Assembly (NCBI RefSeq): GCF_001957125.1
Contig: NZ_MPHJ01000003.1
Span: forward strand, 248,001-312,000
Source of the DNA: Shewanella sp. UCD-KL12
Lineage (GTDB): Bacteria > Pseudomonadota > Gammaproteobacteria > Enterobacterales > Shewanellaceae
Reading direction: 5' to 3'
DNA: 64,000 bases
Positions 8,745-17,083 of the stretch are shown here, piece by piece (position 1 is the stretch's first letter; the number at the start of each line of letters is the position of its first letter). A program made the position numbers and the translations under genes. The notes under the pieces were generated by a model, which ran no database searches, was not told where the DNA came from, and saw nothing but the letters and a program-made list of their open reading frames with translations.

Positions 8745-8773
8745 GTCATGCTGAGCTTGTTTCAGCATCCAGC
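8745..8773 (-). repeat. Interspersed 29-bp hairpin repeat, copy 2 (inverted)
   Basis: The reverse complement of this segment matches 1652-1680 with a single substitution. The two copies face each other across most of the secretion operon. Two truncated relatives (GTCATACTGAACTA) lie immediately upstream, showing that copies accumulate or decay here. Confidence 0.85.
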
Positions 8774-9026
8774 TTTGAGTGTTGGCTTGTTGCTCGCAAC
8801 TCGAAGCCCTAGCCGTTACATTTTCCTTGGTTTGTTGAAAGTGGGTTGGCTAATTGTTTCTCTTTATCAATAGTTATTTGGAAATGTTTGCTAAGTATTA
8901 CCCAATCTGTGAGATAAGGCACAATGTAAGCCTCTTTATGAGTGATTAGTGGCTTTCCCCTTTCTGTTAAAGGTTAAAGCCATTAAAATACTAAGCATAT
9001 GTATAGCAGTGGCTATTTTTATCCGC

Positions 9027-9068
9027 GAAGTACGAAGCTTGAAGTTCGAAGCTCGAAGCTCGAAACCC
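9027..9068. repeat. Degenerate heptad array (GAAGNNN)6
   Basis: Six consecutive seven-base units read GAAGTAC, GAAGCTT, GAAGTTC, GAAGCTC, GAAGCTC and GAAACCC. The period is exactly seven bases, as in the other arrays of this window, although the unit sequence is different. Confidence 0.85.
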
Positions 9069-9765
9069 AAAACAAGCTCGTTTTTTTAGATTTAAGCTTA
9101 ATTTGGTATTTACAAACTCGCGTTTGTGTTTTTTTTGTTCGCTTTCAGTGCATGTGGTCTATGTTTCTTGTTGACACAGTTAATATAATCACTAGAATTG
9201 AGGTCGGATGAAACTGCTAATGCTGAAATGTTATTTCTTGTACAGGAATCGTATTTGGTAATAGCATTCAGACTTTAAGTTAGTTGCGATTAAGTTAATT
9301 TGATAATTACTAGTCGTTATTAGATTAAGTGTCAGACTTTTATCAGCTTTCTTGCTTTGGTATGCCTAATTGAATTAGGAACCGAAAAAGCGTCAAAAGC
9401 TTGTTAGATGTCAATACATTTACGCTTTGAAAATGTTTAATGTTAACCGCTCGCACAGATATTGCTCATTAGTGACAATCTCAGTGCCAATTTTAATGTT
9501 AGCGCTTGAAAAGCTAAATAAAAGATAGTATTAATGTCTAGGTTTAAAAATCTAGCTGCACTAATACATCTGTATTGGTGCTTCTTTATGTCGACGTTAT
9601 GTGTCCTTTATATTGAGTTTTCCTCGTATAAAGCGCCATAAGCAAGTTGCCCATAAGGAAGTGTGGCAAATCAGTTGATAGCTTTATAGTTGCAAGAAAG
9701 TAGTTGCTAGTTACTAGAAGCTAGCAAGTGAAAGTCGACAACTTAGTTACAACTAAATTTAAAAG

Positions 9766-9874
9766 TTAGCGTTAGGGTCTCATCTAACGTTAAATTTAAC
9801 TTAGGATGCGTCCTTTTATAAATACTCCATATTAGGAGTAGGGCAATTCCGAATTTCATGAAATTGGAGATGGT
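9766..9874 (+). promoter_or_regulatory. Structured 5' leader of the S-layer-type gene
   Basis: Three hairpins follow one another before the start codon: TTAGCGTTAG / CTAACGTTAA (9766-9793, one G-U pair), TACTCC / GGAGTA (9823-9840) and the perfect palindrome AATTTCATGAAATT (9852-9865). The last stands directly against the ribosome-binding site GGAGA (9866-9870), which is five bases from ATG. A structured leader of this kind would suit a long-lived, highly translated mRNA or a translational control element. Role inferred. Confidence 0.6.
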
Positions 9875-11293
9875 ATGAACAAGTTTTTTAAAATGTCTTT
9901 AGTAGCTGCTGCAGTTGCAGTAACTGGTACTGCTACTGCTGGTACATTTGCACCAGATGATGCAACTACACCTACTATGAACGAAAATGCAGTTGTTTAC
10001 TCTACTGAAGGTGCTGCACAGCTTGCATCTACTGACCTTCAGGCTGGTCCTGTTGTTTCTTACACATTTGGCGCTGCTTACATCGTTGGTGATGAGCTAG
10101 AGCTTACTTTTGGTGGTGCTTACGACTCTAAGTCAGTGTTCCCTACAACAGTTATGGTTGACACTGCTCAGTTCGATAAAGTTTCTACTACTGCAACTAC
10201 TGTTGTTTACCGTGTAGTTTCTGGTCTTGCTAATAGTGGTTCTACTTTCACTCTAGCACAAGAAAAATCAACAACTGCTGATCTTTCTGACAACACTAAG
10301 AACGGCCTAGTATTCACTCGTGCTCTTCTTCTAGATGCTCCACTTACAATCACAGCAGCTTCTACAACTAACAACGGTGCGTCTAACCACGATACTGACA
10401 CTACTGTAGCTAACGCTGAAATCTTCGCTGCTAGCATCACACAGTTTGGCACAGCCGCTGTAACTAAGAAGTTCAATGCTGTAATTGATGATTCAACAGC
10501 TGGTGCATCGAAAGTATTCGTATCAGGTACTGAAGATACTTTCTCTTTCGATTACTCAGATCCTAAGACTATGCCTACTACAGCACTACTTGGTGCAGAT
10601 GACGGTATTAACGATCTAACTGCTGCTGCTGATTCTGTTGCTCCAATCGCAACAATTCTTTCAACTCTAGCTACTGTTGATGTTGCTAAGTACACTTACG
10701 CTTCTGCTGCAGGTGGTGTAATCACTACTGCTGATAACGCTGGTGATGTTACTTTCACTGTAACTTACCCAACTGGCGCTACAGTAGCTGATGATACTAT
10801 CACTATTGCTCCAAAGACTGGTGCTTCTGCTCCAACTATGGTTGCAACTACTTACAATGCTGCTATCGCTGCTAACGGTGCTACTGTCCTTGCTGCTGGT
10901 GCACTAAATGCTGGTCAGTGGACTGTAACTGGTTCTGAGACTGTAAACGTTCCTTACATGCCTTACGGTGAAGGTCTATCTCAGGTTATCTACGCACAAA
11001 ACCTTTCAGCATCTGATGTTGAAGTTAGCGTAATCGCTACTGACGAAGCTGGTACTTCATACGACCTAGGTGTTGTTGCTACTGCTACTGCTTCTTCAGT
11101 AACTAAACTAGCTACTGGTATCAAGAATGGTCTTGCTGCTGAAGGTTTCACTAAAGGTAAAGTATCTTTAGCTGTTAAATTCCGTGGTAACGCAGACATC
11201 GCTTCTTCAACTGTACAGTTACACACTGGTTACAATGCTAACGCATCTGACCGTGGCTTTGTAACTAACTCTTCTAACGGTGCTGCTTTCTAA
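9875..11293 (+). CDS. Secreted Ala/Thr-rich S-layer-type surface protein
   Basis: 472 residues with a clear Sec signal peptide, MNKFFKMSLVAAAVAVTGTATA, cut before GTFAPDD. The mature protein is very rich in Ala, Thr, Val, Gly and Asp, has no cysteine, and is predicted to be mostly beta-strand and acidic. It ends in a ~100-residue domain (from about VPYMPYGEGLSQVIYAQ to FVTNSSNGAAF). Codon use is extreme: Ala, Thr, Val and Gly are almost all GCT, ACT, GTT and GGT, unlike every neighbour, which points to very high expression. Strong leader hairpins, a good ribosome-binding site and a strong terminator make it a one-gene transcript. Composition, size and expression signs suggest an S-layer or similar coat protein of the type described in marine Gammaproteobacteria. 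Its position beside a type II-like operon suggests it is that system's substrate. No named motif proves this. Confidence 0.75.
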   Translation: MNKFFKMSLVAAAVAVTGTATAGTFAPDDATTPTMNENAVVYSTEGAAQLASTDLQAGPVVSYTFGAAYIVGDELELTFGGAYDSKSVFPTTVMVDTAQFDKVSTTATTVVYRVVSGLANSGSTFTLAQEKSTTADLSDNTKNGLVFTRALLLDAPLTITAASTTNNGASNHDTDTTVANAEIFAASITQFGTAAVTKKFNAVIDDSTAGASKVFVSGTEDTFSFDYSDPKTMPTTALLGADDGINDLTAAADSVAPIATILSTLATVDVAKYTYASAAGGVITTADNAGDVTFTVTYPTGATVADDTITIAPKTGASAPTMVATTYNAAIAANGATVLAAGALNAGQWTVTGSETVNVPYMPYGEGLSQVIYAQNLSASDVEVSVIATDEAGTSYDLGVVATATASSVTKLATGIKNGLAAEGFTKGKVSLAVKFRGNADIASSTVQLHTGYNANASDRGFVTNSSNGAAF

Positions 11294-11341
11294 GTAACCC
11301 TTTAATAGAGTTTTATATCCGACTATCTTGAATAGTTAGAT

Positions 11342-11370
11342 AAAAAGGTGAGCTTAGGCTCACCTTTTTT
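11342..11370 (+). terminator. Strong rho-independent terminator
   Basis: AAAAAGGTGAGC and GCTCACCTTTTTT form a 12-bp stem with a TTAG loop, ending in a T-run, 49 bases after the S-layer-type gene stop. The stem is A-rich on the left, so it could work in both directions. Confidence 0.93.
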
Positions 11371-11983
11371 ATGCTTGTTGTTTTTAATTGTTAAAGAGCA
11401 TTAGCGCAGAACAGCTTTTACGCTTTGGTTAAGACTCTGTGTCTCATTCCTGTATCTCATAGCTTAAAACGCTAACAGCTTAGCTTAACTTTTCGGCTTA
11501 GCTTTTTGTAAAGCATCACGTCAGAAAAAACACTGCACTTCAAAAATAAAGCTCCAGCTAGTCAACCTGGTTACTCTCACTATTTTTTTACTTTTGCATT
11601 GTTCGACTCGGTTGCTCCCCAAGTCTTTTATAAAGAAAGTGCCAAGTACTAGAGCTTTATGTTTGTTAACTAGCAGTTTCGGCTTTTTACTCATAACTTG
11701 ATACAATTGCTAATGGTGTCAAACTCTTTTTCAGCATTACCATTACGACTTCTAGCAGTAATCGAGCATATTAAGTTGTGGATAGCAATCGTAACAAGTT
11801 GGGGGAGATGATAGTAGCCAATGTGATTTTCTGCTATAAAGCTGTGGTAATAAAGGTGATTCGTTTTACTTATTTATCTCTCTTTATCTCTCTTTATCTC
11901 TCTTTTATGTCTATTTATGCGAGAATGACTCTTGATGTTATGAAGCCTATTAACCATTAACTTAGCCTGGTGATTCATTTTCT
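11371..11983. other. Intergenic region without a convincing gene
   Basis: Only short frames of about 60 codons occur on either strand and none has a good start signal. A 10-bp tandem repeat (TCTTTATCTC, three copies, about 11873-11905) is the only clear structure. The promoter of the gene starting at 11984 must lie here but was not identified. Confidence 0.65.
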
Positions 11984-13354
11984 ATGCTGTTAAAAATCGC
12001 ACTCTTCTCCTTGCTTGCCTTCACATTGGTGAGCTTTAGTAAGCCTCTGGTACTAAAACGCCTGCTAACTGGGCTAGTGGCCCTGTTCTTACTGATGCAG
12101 TTGGTTGTGATTCAGTTAAAAGGCGACTTTGCGGCTTATATCGATTTTGAGGAGCTCTACTTCTCTACCGGTTTGCTGCAAGCTTTGTCACTGTTTGATT
12201 GGTTGATAGTCGCTAGTACCTTTTTTTTAATCCTTGTTGGCTCGCAACTATTTATCACTTATGTGATGGATGGGAGGCTTGATAGGCATACCGGGTGGTT
12301 AACTGATAGGCTTAAGCTCAGCACTAGCTCTAGCACTAAGCTCAAGTTAAGCCATCTTTTGCTGCTAATCTTAGCGTGTATCTCTTTTGCTAGTTCGGTG
12401 AGCCTATATCGCTATAGCTTTGTTTTAGTCAGAAATACACTTGATAACCTTACTCGCTATTCGACTCCCCATTTAGATCCCTATTCGACTTCTGATCTAA
12501 ACACTTACGTGGACGCAAATGAGAAGATTAGTGACAGGCTAGGTGTTTCAGCTGAAGCTAGCAGTGAGTATGTGTTGTCTAGGCTGGGTGATACCCAATT
12601 TGGTGATGCCTACGCTATTATTGCTCATGCAGGTGGCGGGGTGCAGTTGGCTGATGACGCGAGTTATCTGTTCGACAAGTACACCAACTCAATGGGCGCA
12701 GTAGAGCATTCGATACGTGATGGTAAGAAACTGATTGAGATTGACTTTATTTCGACGTCCGACGGTGTATTGATAGGGGGTCATGACTGGCCGAGAGTTA
12801 AAGGGATTTTAGCATATCAAGGCATTACCGATAGAGGTCTACACGATGCTAAGCCATTATCTTTTGATGAGTTTGTAAAACTCAGAGAGAAGAGTAGCGT
12901 CAAGCCTGTAGACTTGCTTCAATTAAATCAACTTTTTAAGCAGTATACCGACCTTATTCTAGTGACTGATAAAACCCGTGACTATGGCCAGATTATCGAT
13001 AAGTTTGATTTTACTGAGCGCTTGATAGTCGAATGCTTTAGCTTAGTGCAATGTCGACGGGCTAAGCGACATGGTGTTATCAATACGGCGCTGAATGCGC
13101 ATATGCAAAATCGAGATCTGGTCAACTATCTGGTTAGGAATGAGATCATGATGGTGACCTATAGAGGTGTGAGCCCCGCAGACAAGCTTGCCTATGCTAA
13201 CGCCGTGGCGCTCAATAAACAGGGGATAGTATCTTTGGTGTACACCTCAAAGGATGATATCGACTATATAAGGGCTAACATCGGCATTACCGCATCGGCC
13301 ATATACAGTGATTATTTCAGCGTCGATAAACAAGTATTATTCACTCAGCCATAA
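11984..13354 (+). CDS. Membrane-anchored glycerophosphodiester phosphodiesterase-like protein
   Basis: 456 residues. The N-terminal third has three hydrophobic helices (about residues 1-20, 24-45 and 68-95) and a fourth near 120-140. The C-terminal ~270 residues carry a GDPD-type TIM-barrel pattern: IIAHAGGGVQ (His replacing the usual HRG start), EHSIRDGKKLIEIDFISTSDG (acidic metal ligands) and GGHDW (second catalytic His). The catalytic part probably faces the periplasm. GDPD enzymes cleave glycerophosphodiesters; here the Arg of the HRG motif is missing, so activity or substrate may differ. It is convergent with a phosphoethanolamine-transferase-like gene, which suggests a shared role in envelope phosphodiester chemistry. 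Start ATG; the ribosome-binding site is weak. Confidence 0.7.
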   Translation: MLLKIALFSLLAFTLVSFSKPLVLKRLLTGLVALFLLMQLVVIQLKGDFAAYIDFEELYFSTGLLQALSLFDWLIVASTFFLILVGSQLFITYVMDGRLDRHTGWLTDRLKLSTSSSTKLKLSHLLLLILACISFASSVSLYRYSFVLVRNTLDNLTRYSTPHLDPYSTSDLNTYVDANEKISDRLGVSAEASSEYVLSRLGDTQFGDAYAIIAHAGGGVQLADDASYLFDKYTNSMGAVEHSIRDGKKLIEIDFISTSDGVLIGGHDWPRVKGILAYQGITDRGLHDAKPLSFDEFVKLREKSSVKPVDLLQLNQLFKQYTDLILVTDKTRDYGQIIDKFDFTERLIVECFSLVQCRRAKRHGVINTALNAHMQNRDLVNYLVRNEIMMVTYRGVSPADKLAYANAVALNKQGIVSLVYTSKDDIDYIRANIGITASAIYSDYFSVDKQVLFTQP

Positions 13355-13371
13355 ACTAGTTTAGAACTTGC

Positions 13372-13413
13372 AGCTTAAAGCTAACAGCTTACAGCTAACA
13401 GCTTATAGCTACT
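13372..13413. repeat. Degenerate heptad array (AGCTNAN)6 between convergent genes
   Basis: Six units in exact seven-base register read AGCTTAA, AGCTAAC, AGCTTAC, AGCTAAC, AGCTTAT and AGCTACT. They fill most of the 61-base space between two converging genes. No T-rich terminator hairpin is seen here. Confidence 0.9.
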
Positions 13414-13415
13414 TA

Positions 13416-15068
13416 TTAATCAATCAGTTGAACCCTAAAGCTGTCATCGAATACTTTCCCTGGTTGCAGGTTTGGATCGAACTTAGGGTTGATCACAGAG
13501 CGCCTGAAATCGATTTGGTCCGCAGTGACCCCAAGCCAGTCGGCAAAGGTGTGTGGGAAGTCAGAGAGGTAATAGCGCGCAGTGATCGCTTTTTGCTCCG
13601 CTGACATTAAGGGCTTTTGGGAGATAAACAGTAGCGGGACCTCTAATGCCTGCCTTGAGAAGAGCTTGCCACTGCCATGACTTAAGTAAGGTGAGCGTTT
13701 AATTTCTACTAACCCGTGATCAGAGAAGTAGAGCATCTTATAACTTAAGTTTGAATCATCGAGCTGTGTTTTTAGTTCAGTGATTAAATGGTAGGTATTG
13801 AGAATGCTGTTGTCGTAGCACTCCTCTGCTGTATCAAGCTCTTTAGGTTCTAGCCTTAATGGCATCCCCTCTATACGGTCGCAAAAGTCATTGTGTGAGC
13901 CCATAGTGTGCAAAAATACCAACTTGCTACTGATTTGCTTAGTTTGTTGCTCGTTAGCATGAGCACCGTTCAGAATGTTACTGTCATCTAAATGAGTCTC
14001 TTTAAGGATTAGCGCTAGCTCTTTAGTAAATACCATGTCGCTCCGGGCGAGTTCATAGTTTGAGTTTAAGAACTTTTGTGTATCGGTATGCTTGGCAATA
14101 GCAGTGATCGGTGTATCGTGATTGCCAACAACCCCTTGGTTGGATATCCAATATGTTTTTGAGCCAGATTGTTTGGCTAGGTCAATAATGTTCAAGCCAT
14201 GATCTATAGTATCTACATCATTAACGTAGAAGCTTCTAGGGATTGAGGTGCGGGTTACCACCGAAGCCGAAAGTGGATCTGTGACTAAGGTGATATGATC
14301 TGTATCAGCTAAGGCATCGCTGGTATCTCTATGATAACCATACAGCTTAAATCTATCTCGGTTGGCGGATTCACCAATAATCACCACATAAATATCTTTT
14401 GCTGGGGTTAATCGTTTGATGCCTGACCAACGGCTCTCTGCTTGGGTTGTTTCCAAGGCATTGAGTGAGCGGTATTCATAAAGAGAGGCAAGCATCAGGG
14501 TGTTGGCGTTAGCTGAAAACAGGTTGATGATTAGCTCTTCGCCATCGGCTCGGTAGCTTGACTCTGAAATTCTGGTCCCTTTAATACCGTGTGACTTTAC
14601 CTCTGTGGCTGCGACAACCGCAATACATAGACACAAGAGCATCATGTAAGGCATTAATTTTGTCTTGTTATCTACTTTTGTATTGTTTTCTATTTTAATT
14701 GTGAAAACAAATAACAAGAGACTCATGGCTGATGTGATAAACACCAGTGTGCCATCCAAGCTGGCAAGGTGTGCCAATGCTTCTTGGTTATTGGACTCTA
14801 ATACTGATGCGAACATACCCGATGTAAAACGGCCATACATGAGTGCTACGTAAAACAAAATGGCGAAATTGACACTGAAAGCTGCTGCTAATAGATACCT
14901 TGATTTTCTATTGTTTATTACCGACATGATGATTAAAAGCGTCAGTCCGCTGATGACTGCTTTAACTAATGCGCCAATAATAGAAACAAAGCTAAAGCTG
15001 AACAGTGAAAAGAAAAATAGACTAGAAAAACACAGTGTAATGAGGCTGAAGAGGACTTTGTTTTTCAT
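13416..15068 (-). CDS. Phosphoethanolamine transferase-like membrane sulfatase-fold protein
   Basis: 550 residues from the ATG at 15068; a TTG twelve codons upstream is possible but less likely. About five transmembrane helices fill residues 1-170. The periplasmic catalytic domain has the family landmarks in order: VVIIGESANRDRFKLYGYHRD (metal-binding Glu, with the Asp/Arg that follow), a Thr-rich segment VVTRTSIPRSFYV holding the likely nucleophilic Thr, FLHTMGSHNDFCDRI and YFSDHGLVE (metal Asp-His). EptA/CptA-type enzymes move phosphoethanolamine from phosphatidylethanolamine to lipid A, core sugars or surface glycans. The acceptor cannot be told from sequence. Placed beside the GDPD-like gene and a surface polysaccharide locus, a glycan or LPS acceptor is reasonable. 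Confidence 0.8.
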   Translation of the reverse strand: MKNKVLFSLITLCFSSLFFFSLFSFSFVSIIGALVKAVISGLTLLIIMSVINNRKSRYLLAAAFSVNFAILFYVALMYGRFTSGMFASVLESNNQEALAHLASLDGTLVFITSAMSLLLFVFTIKIENNTKVDNKTKLMPYMMLLCLCIAVVAATEVKSHGIKGTRISESSYRADGEELIINLFSANANTLMLASLYEYRSLNALETTQAESRWSGIKRLTPAKDIYVVIIGESANRDRFKLYGYHRDTSDALADTDHITLVTDPLSASVVTRTSIPRSFYVNDVDTIDHGLNIIDLAKQSGSKTYWISNQGVVGNHDTPITAIAKHTDTQKFLNSNYELARSDMVFTKELALILKETHLDDSNILNGAHANEQQTKQISSKLVFLHTMGSHNDFCDRIEGMPLRLEPKELDTAEECYDNSILNTYHLITELKTQLDDSNLSYKMLYFSDHGLVEIKRSPYLSHGSGKLFSRQALEVPLLFISQKPLMSAEQKAITARYYLSDFPHTFADWLGVTADQIDFRRSVINPKFDPNLQPGKVFDDSFRVQLID

Positions 15069-15215
15069 AAAGGTAGGGCGCTCACTTGAGTTAAAAACTA
15101 ACAAGGATTATCAATGCAGTTGCAGTTACAGGCACTGTGCCCGTTTTTTATTTTGAGATGAGTACTGCTGGGCTCAGGTATTTTTTCTCTGAGGGAGTAT
15201 ATCTTACTCAAATTA

Positions 15216-15407
15216 GTGCACAAGGCTATTTTCGGTCATAGCGCCCCGCAATCTGGTGTAAAAGTTTGCATATGGCGGTTAACATTGTTTGTTTTGTGTT
15301 CTATAATGATTTCTGCTTTTATAGCCTTGGCTTTCATACCTATATACACAATTAAGCCTACAAAAGCTGAACATATCGCTCATCCAATAGCGAGTAAAAT
15401 AAGTTGA
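15216..15407 (+). CDS. Possible small single-pass membrane protein
   Basis: 63 codons from a GTG, with no good ribosome-binding site. A hydrophobic helix (LFVLCSIMISAFIALAFIPIY, in two parts) is flanked by basic residues, as in small inner-membrane proteins. A rho-independent terminator lies 34 bases after its stop, which shows that some transcript ends here. The evidence for translation is weak and no family is recognised. Confidence 0.25.
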   Translation: MHKAIFGHSAPQSGVKVCIWRLTLFVLCSIMISAFIALAFIPIYTIKPTKAEHIAHPIASKIS

Positions 15408-15440
15408 AATGGAAGTAACTTATTAGCAATTTCATGAATC

Positions 15441-15468
15441 GCCTCTGATATCAGGGGCTTTTTTTTGT
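15441..15468 (+). terminator. Rho-independent terminator
   Basis: GCCTCTGAT and ATCAGGGGC pair (one G-T) and are followed by eight Ts. It insulates the flippase gene at 15596 from upstream transcription. Confidence 0.85.
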
Positions 15469-15595
15469 CTGATATTTATTGATTTTGTTTTCCCTTTTCT
15501 GGGCTAAAAGCTGCAGAGCCCAAGTTAGGTAAGCATTTGGTTTTTATCTAGCTAAGGTTTACAATCGAGTCTGATAATTGCCAATCTAGATATTT

Positions 15596-16924
15596 ATGCC
15601 TCTCAGCTTCTTACACACTCTTATAAAAAAAGTGCAGCAATCTAACGCATTAAAGAACGCCAGTTGGCTACTTATAGAAAAGGGGCTGCTGCTCGGTAGT
15701 GGTTTTATCTTTACAATCTTTTTGACCCGCTACTGGACTGTATCTGAGCTGGGGCAGTATCAATACATACTGGCGTTAATCGGACTCTTATTGCCTTTTT
15801 CAAACTTAGGTCTGAACTCTTTGGTTAGTAAAGAGCTTGTGCTTAGGGAAGGTGATACAGATAAGATATTAGGTACGGCTATATTGCTGCGTTTAATCGG
15901 GGCAATGCTTGGGGGCCTTGTTTATGCTGTGTTGGCGCTCTGGTTAGTGCCTATAGAGCTACAATCACTATTTTGGGTTTTATTACTGGCCCAGCTCACC
16001 CATGCTTTTGGCGTATTCGATTATTATTTCGAGGCCAAAGTTCAATCTAAAGTATCAGCAGTAATTAGGACCTGTGTTGGTCTTAGCTTTATGTTGATAA
16101 AGCTGTTTTTTGTGGTTAACGGTATGGGGATTACTAGTATTCTACTCATTACTGCTATCGAGTGGCTAGTGCTCGGTGTTATGTGGTTTATTGTTTATCA
16201 GCTATACCATCAAAGGGTTAGACATTTAACATGGTGTTCTACTCAAGCTAGGCATTATTTATGCCGATGTGTCTGGCTTATTTTATCGAGTATTGCTGCT
16301 GTAATTTATCTGAAAATAGATCAAGTGATGCTGGGTAATATGGACTCCAATGAGGCGGTTGCCTTTTATAGTTTAGCCAGTCGTTTATCTGAAGTCTGGT
16401 ATCTAGTTCCTGGTATTATTGTCGCTTCGTTTTACCCTGCTTTGATCCGGTCAAAAGCGAAGGCTAAGTGCTATAAAAACCAATTACAATCCTTATGTAC
16501 TTATTTATGCTGGGGGGCTGTGATTATTGCAGTGGTGATGACATTGATTGCTCCGCCTCTTGTTCCTTGGCTGTTTGGCGAGCAGTACAGCAGTGTTATT
16601 ATGATATTGCAAATACATATTTGGGCCAGTGTGTTCATTTTTATGCGGGCGCTGTTTAGTAAGTGGATCTTGATTGAAGATATTCCAAAGTATTCATTAT
16701 TGACCCATGCCAGTGGCGCTGTGATTAATATTATTTTAAACCTTTGGTTAATCCCTCAATGGGGCGCGATAGGTGCAGCATGGGCAACTTTGGTATCTTA
16801 TGCAGTCGCTTCTTACATCGTACTTTTTTGCTTTGTTCAGACCCGTCCTATGGCTTTTGTGATGACTAAGGCGCTACTCGCACCGTTACGGTATGTTTAT
16901 CATGTTAAGCAGTCACCTCTTTGA
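15596..16924 (+). CDS. wzx: Polysaccharide flippase (Wzx/PST family), first copy
   Basis: 442 residues with about 12-14 hydrophobic helices and the family's N-terminal pattern ASWLLIEKGLLLGSGFIFTIFLTRYWTVSELGQYQ, then SNLGLNSLVSKE. The middle has LKIDQVMLGNMDSNEAVAFYSLASRLSE, the usual loop before helix 8. The C-terminal pair of helices contains the NLWLIPQWGAIGAAWATLVSY motif. It moves undecaprenyl-linked oligosaccharide repeat units across the inner membrane. This is one of three flippases in the window. It leads a two-gene + strand unit with the nitroreductase-like gene and faces the minus-strand glycosyltransferases. ATG start; weak upstream ribosome-binding site. Confidence 0.88.
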   Translation: MPLSFLHTLIKKVQQSNALKNASWLLIEKGLLLGSGFIFTIFLTRYWTVSELGQYQYILALIGLLLPFSNLGLNSLVSKELVLREGDTDKILGTAILLRLIGAMLGGLVYAVLALWLVPIELQSLFWVLLLAQLTHAFGVFDYYFEAKVQSKVSAVIRTCVGLSFMLIKLFFVVNGMGITSILLITAIEWLVLGVMWFIVYQLYHQRVRHLTWCSTQARHYLCRCVWLILSSIAAVIYLKIDQVMLGNMDSNEAVAFYSLASRLSEVWYLVPGIIVASFYPALIRSKAKAKCYKNQLQSLCTYLCWGAVIIAVVMTLIAPPLVPWLFGEQYSSVIMILQIHIWASVFIFMRALFSKWILIEDIPKYSLLTHASGAVINIILNLWLIPQWGAIGAAWATLVSYAVASYIVLFCFVQTRPMAFVMTKALLAPLRYVYHVKQSPL

Positions 16925-17083
16925 TTTAATGCCTTAACAATAATGCCTGTCAGTAAATTGAGTTTCGATTGTATTTAGTTACTCTCTCTAGCTTAACTCT
17001 ACTGTCATATTGCTGTGTTGCAGTGGTATTTTGGTTATGATTGGCGTAAGATTTCGCTCAATATTTCTGAATATTTGTTACCC

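Larger units (their letters stand above)
8554..9765. other. Gene-free 1.2-kb region upstream of the S-layer-type gene
   Basis: No convincing gene is seen; the longest frame (70 codons near 9000) runs through repeat sequence and lacks a ribosome-binding site. The region holds partial copies of a GTCATACTGAAC motif (about 8698-8750), the second copy of the 29-bp hairpin repeat (8745-8773), a degenerate heptad array (9027-9068) and three NNNCTAG heptads (9704-9724). No promoter pair with correct spacing was recognised, although one must exist for the strongly expressed gene downstream. Confidence 0.7.

Noticed and set aside
9171..9189. TTGACA followed by TATAAT upstream of the S-layer-type gene
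   Set aside because: Both boxes are perfect but only seven bases apart, so they cannot form one sigma-70 promoter; it is also almost 700 bases from the gene.
8999..9211. 70-codon reading frame in the long intergenic region
   Set aside because: It runs through a heptad repeat, lacks a ribosome-binding site and shows no recognisable protein features.
9664..9680. Sigma-54-like TGGCAAA-N4-TTGA before the S-layer-type gene
   Set aside because: The -12 GC is replaced by GA, and a highly expressed structural gene is not an expected sigma-54 target.
11521..11960. Short reading frames of about 60 codons on both strands
   Set aside because: No start signals and no conserved motifs; one contains a 10-bp tandem repeat.
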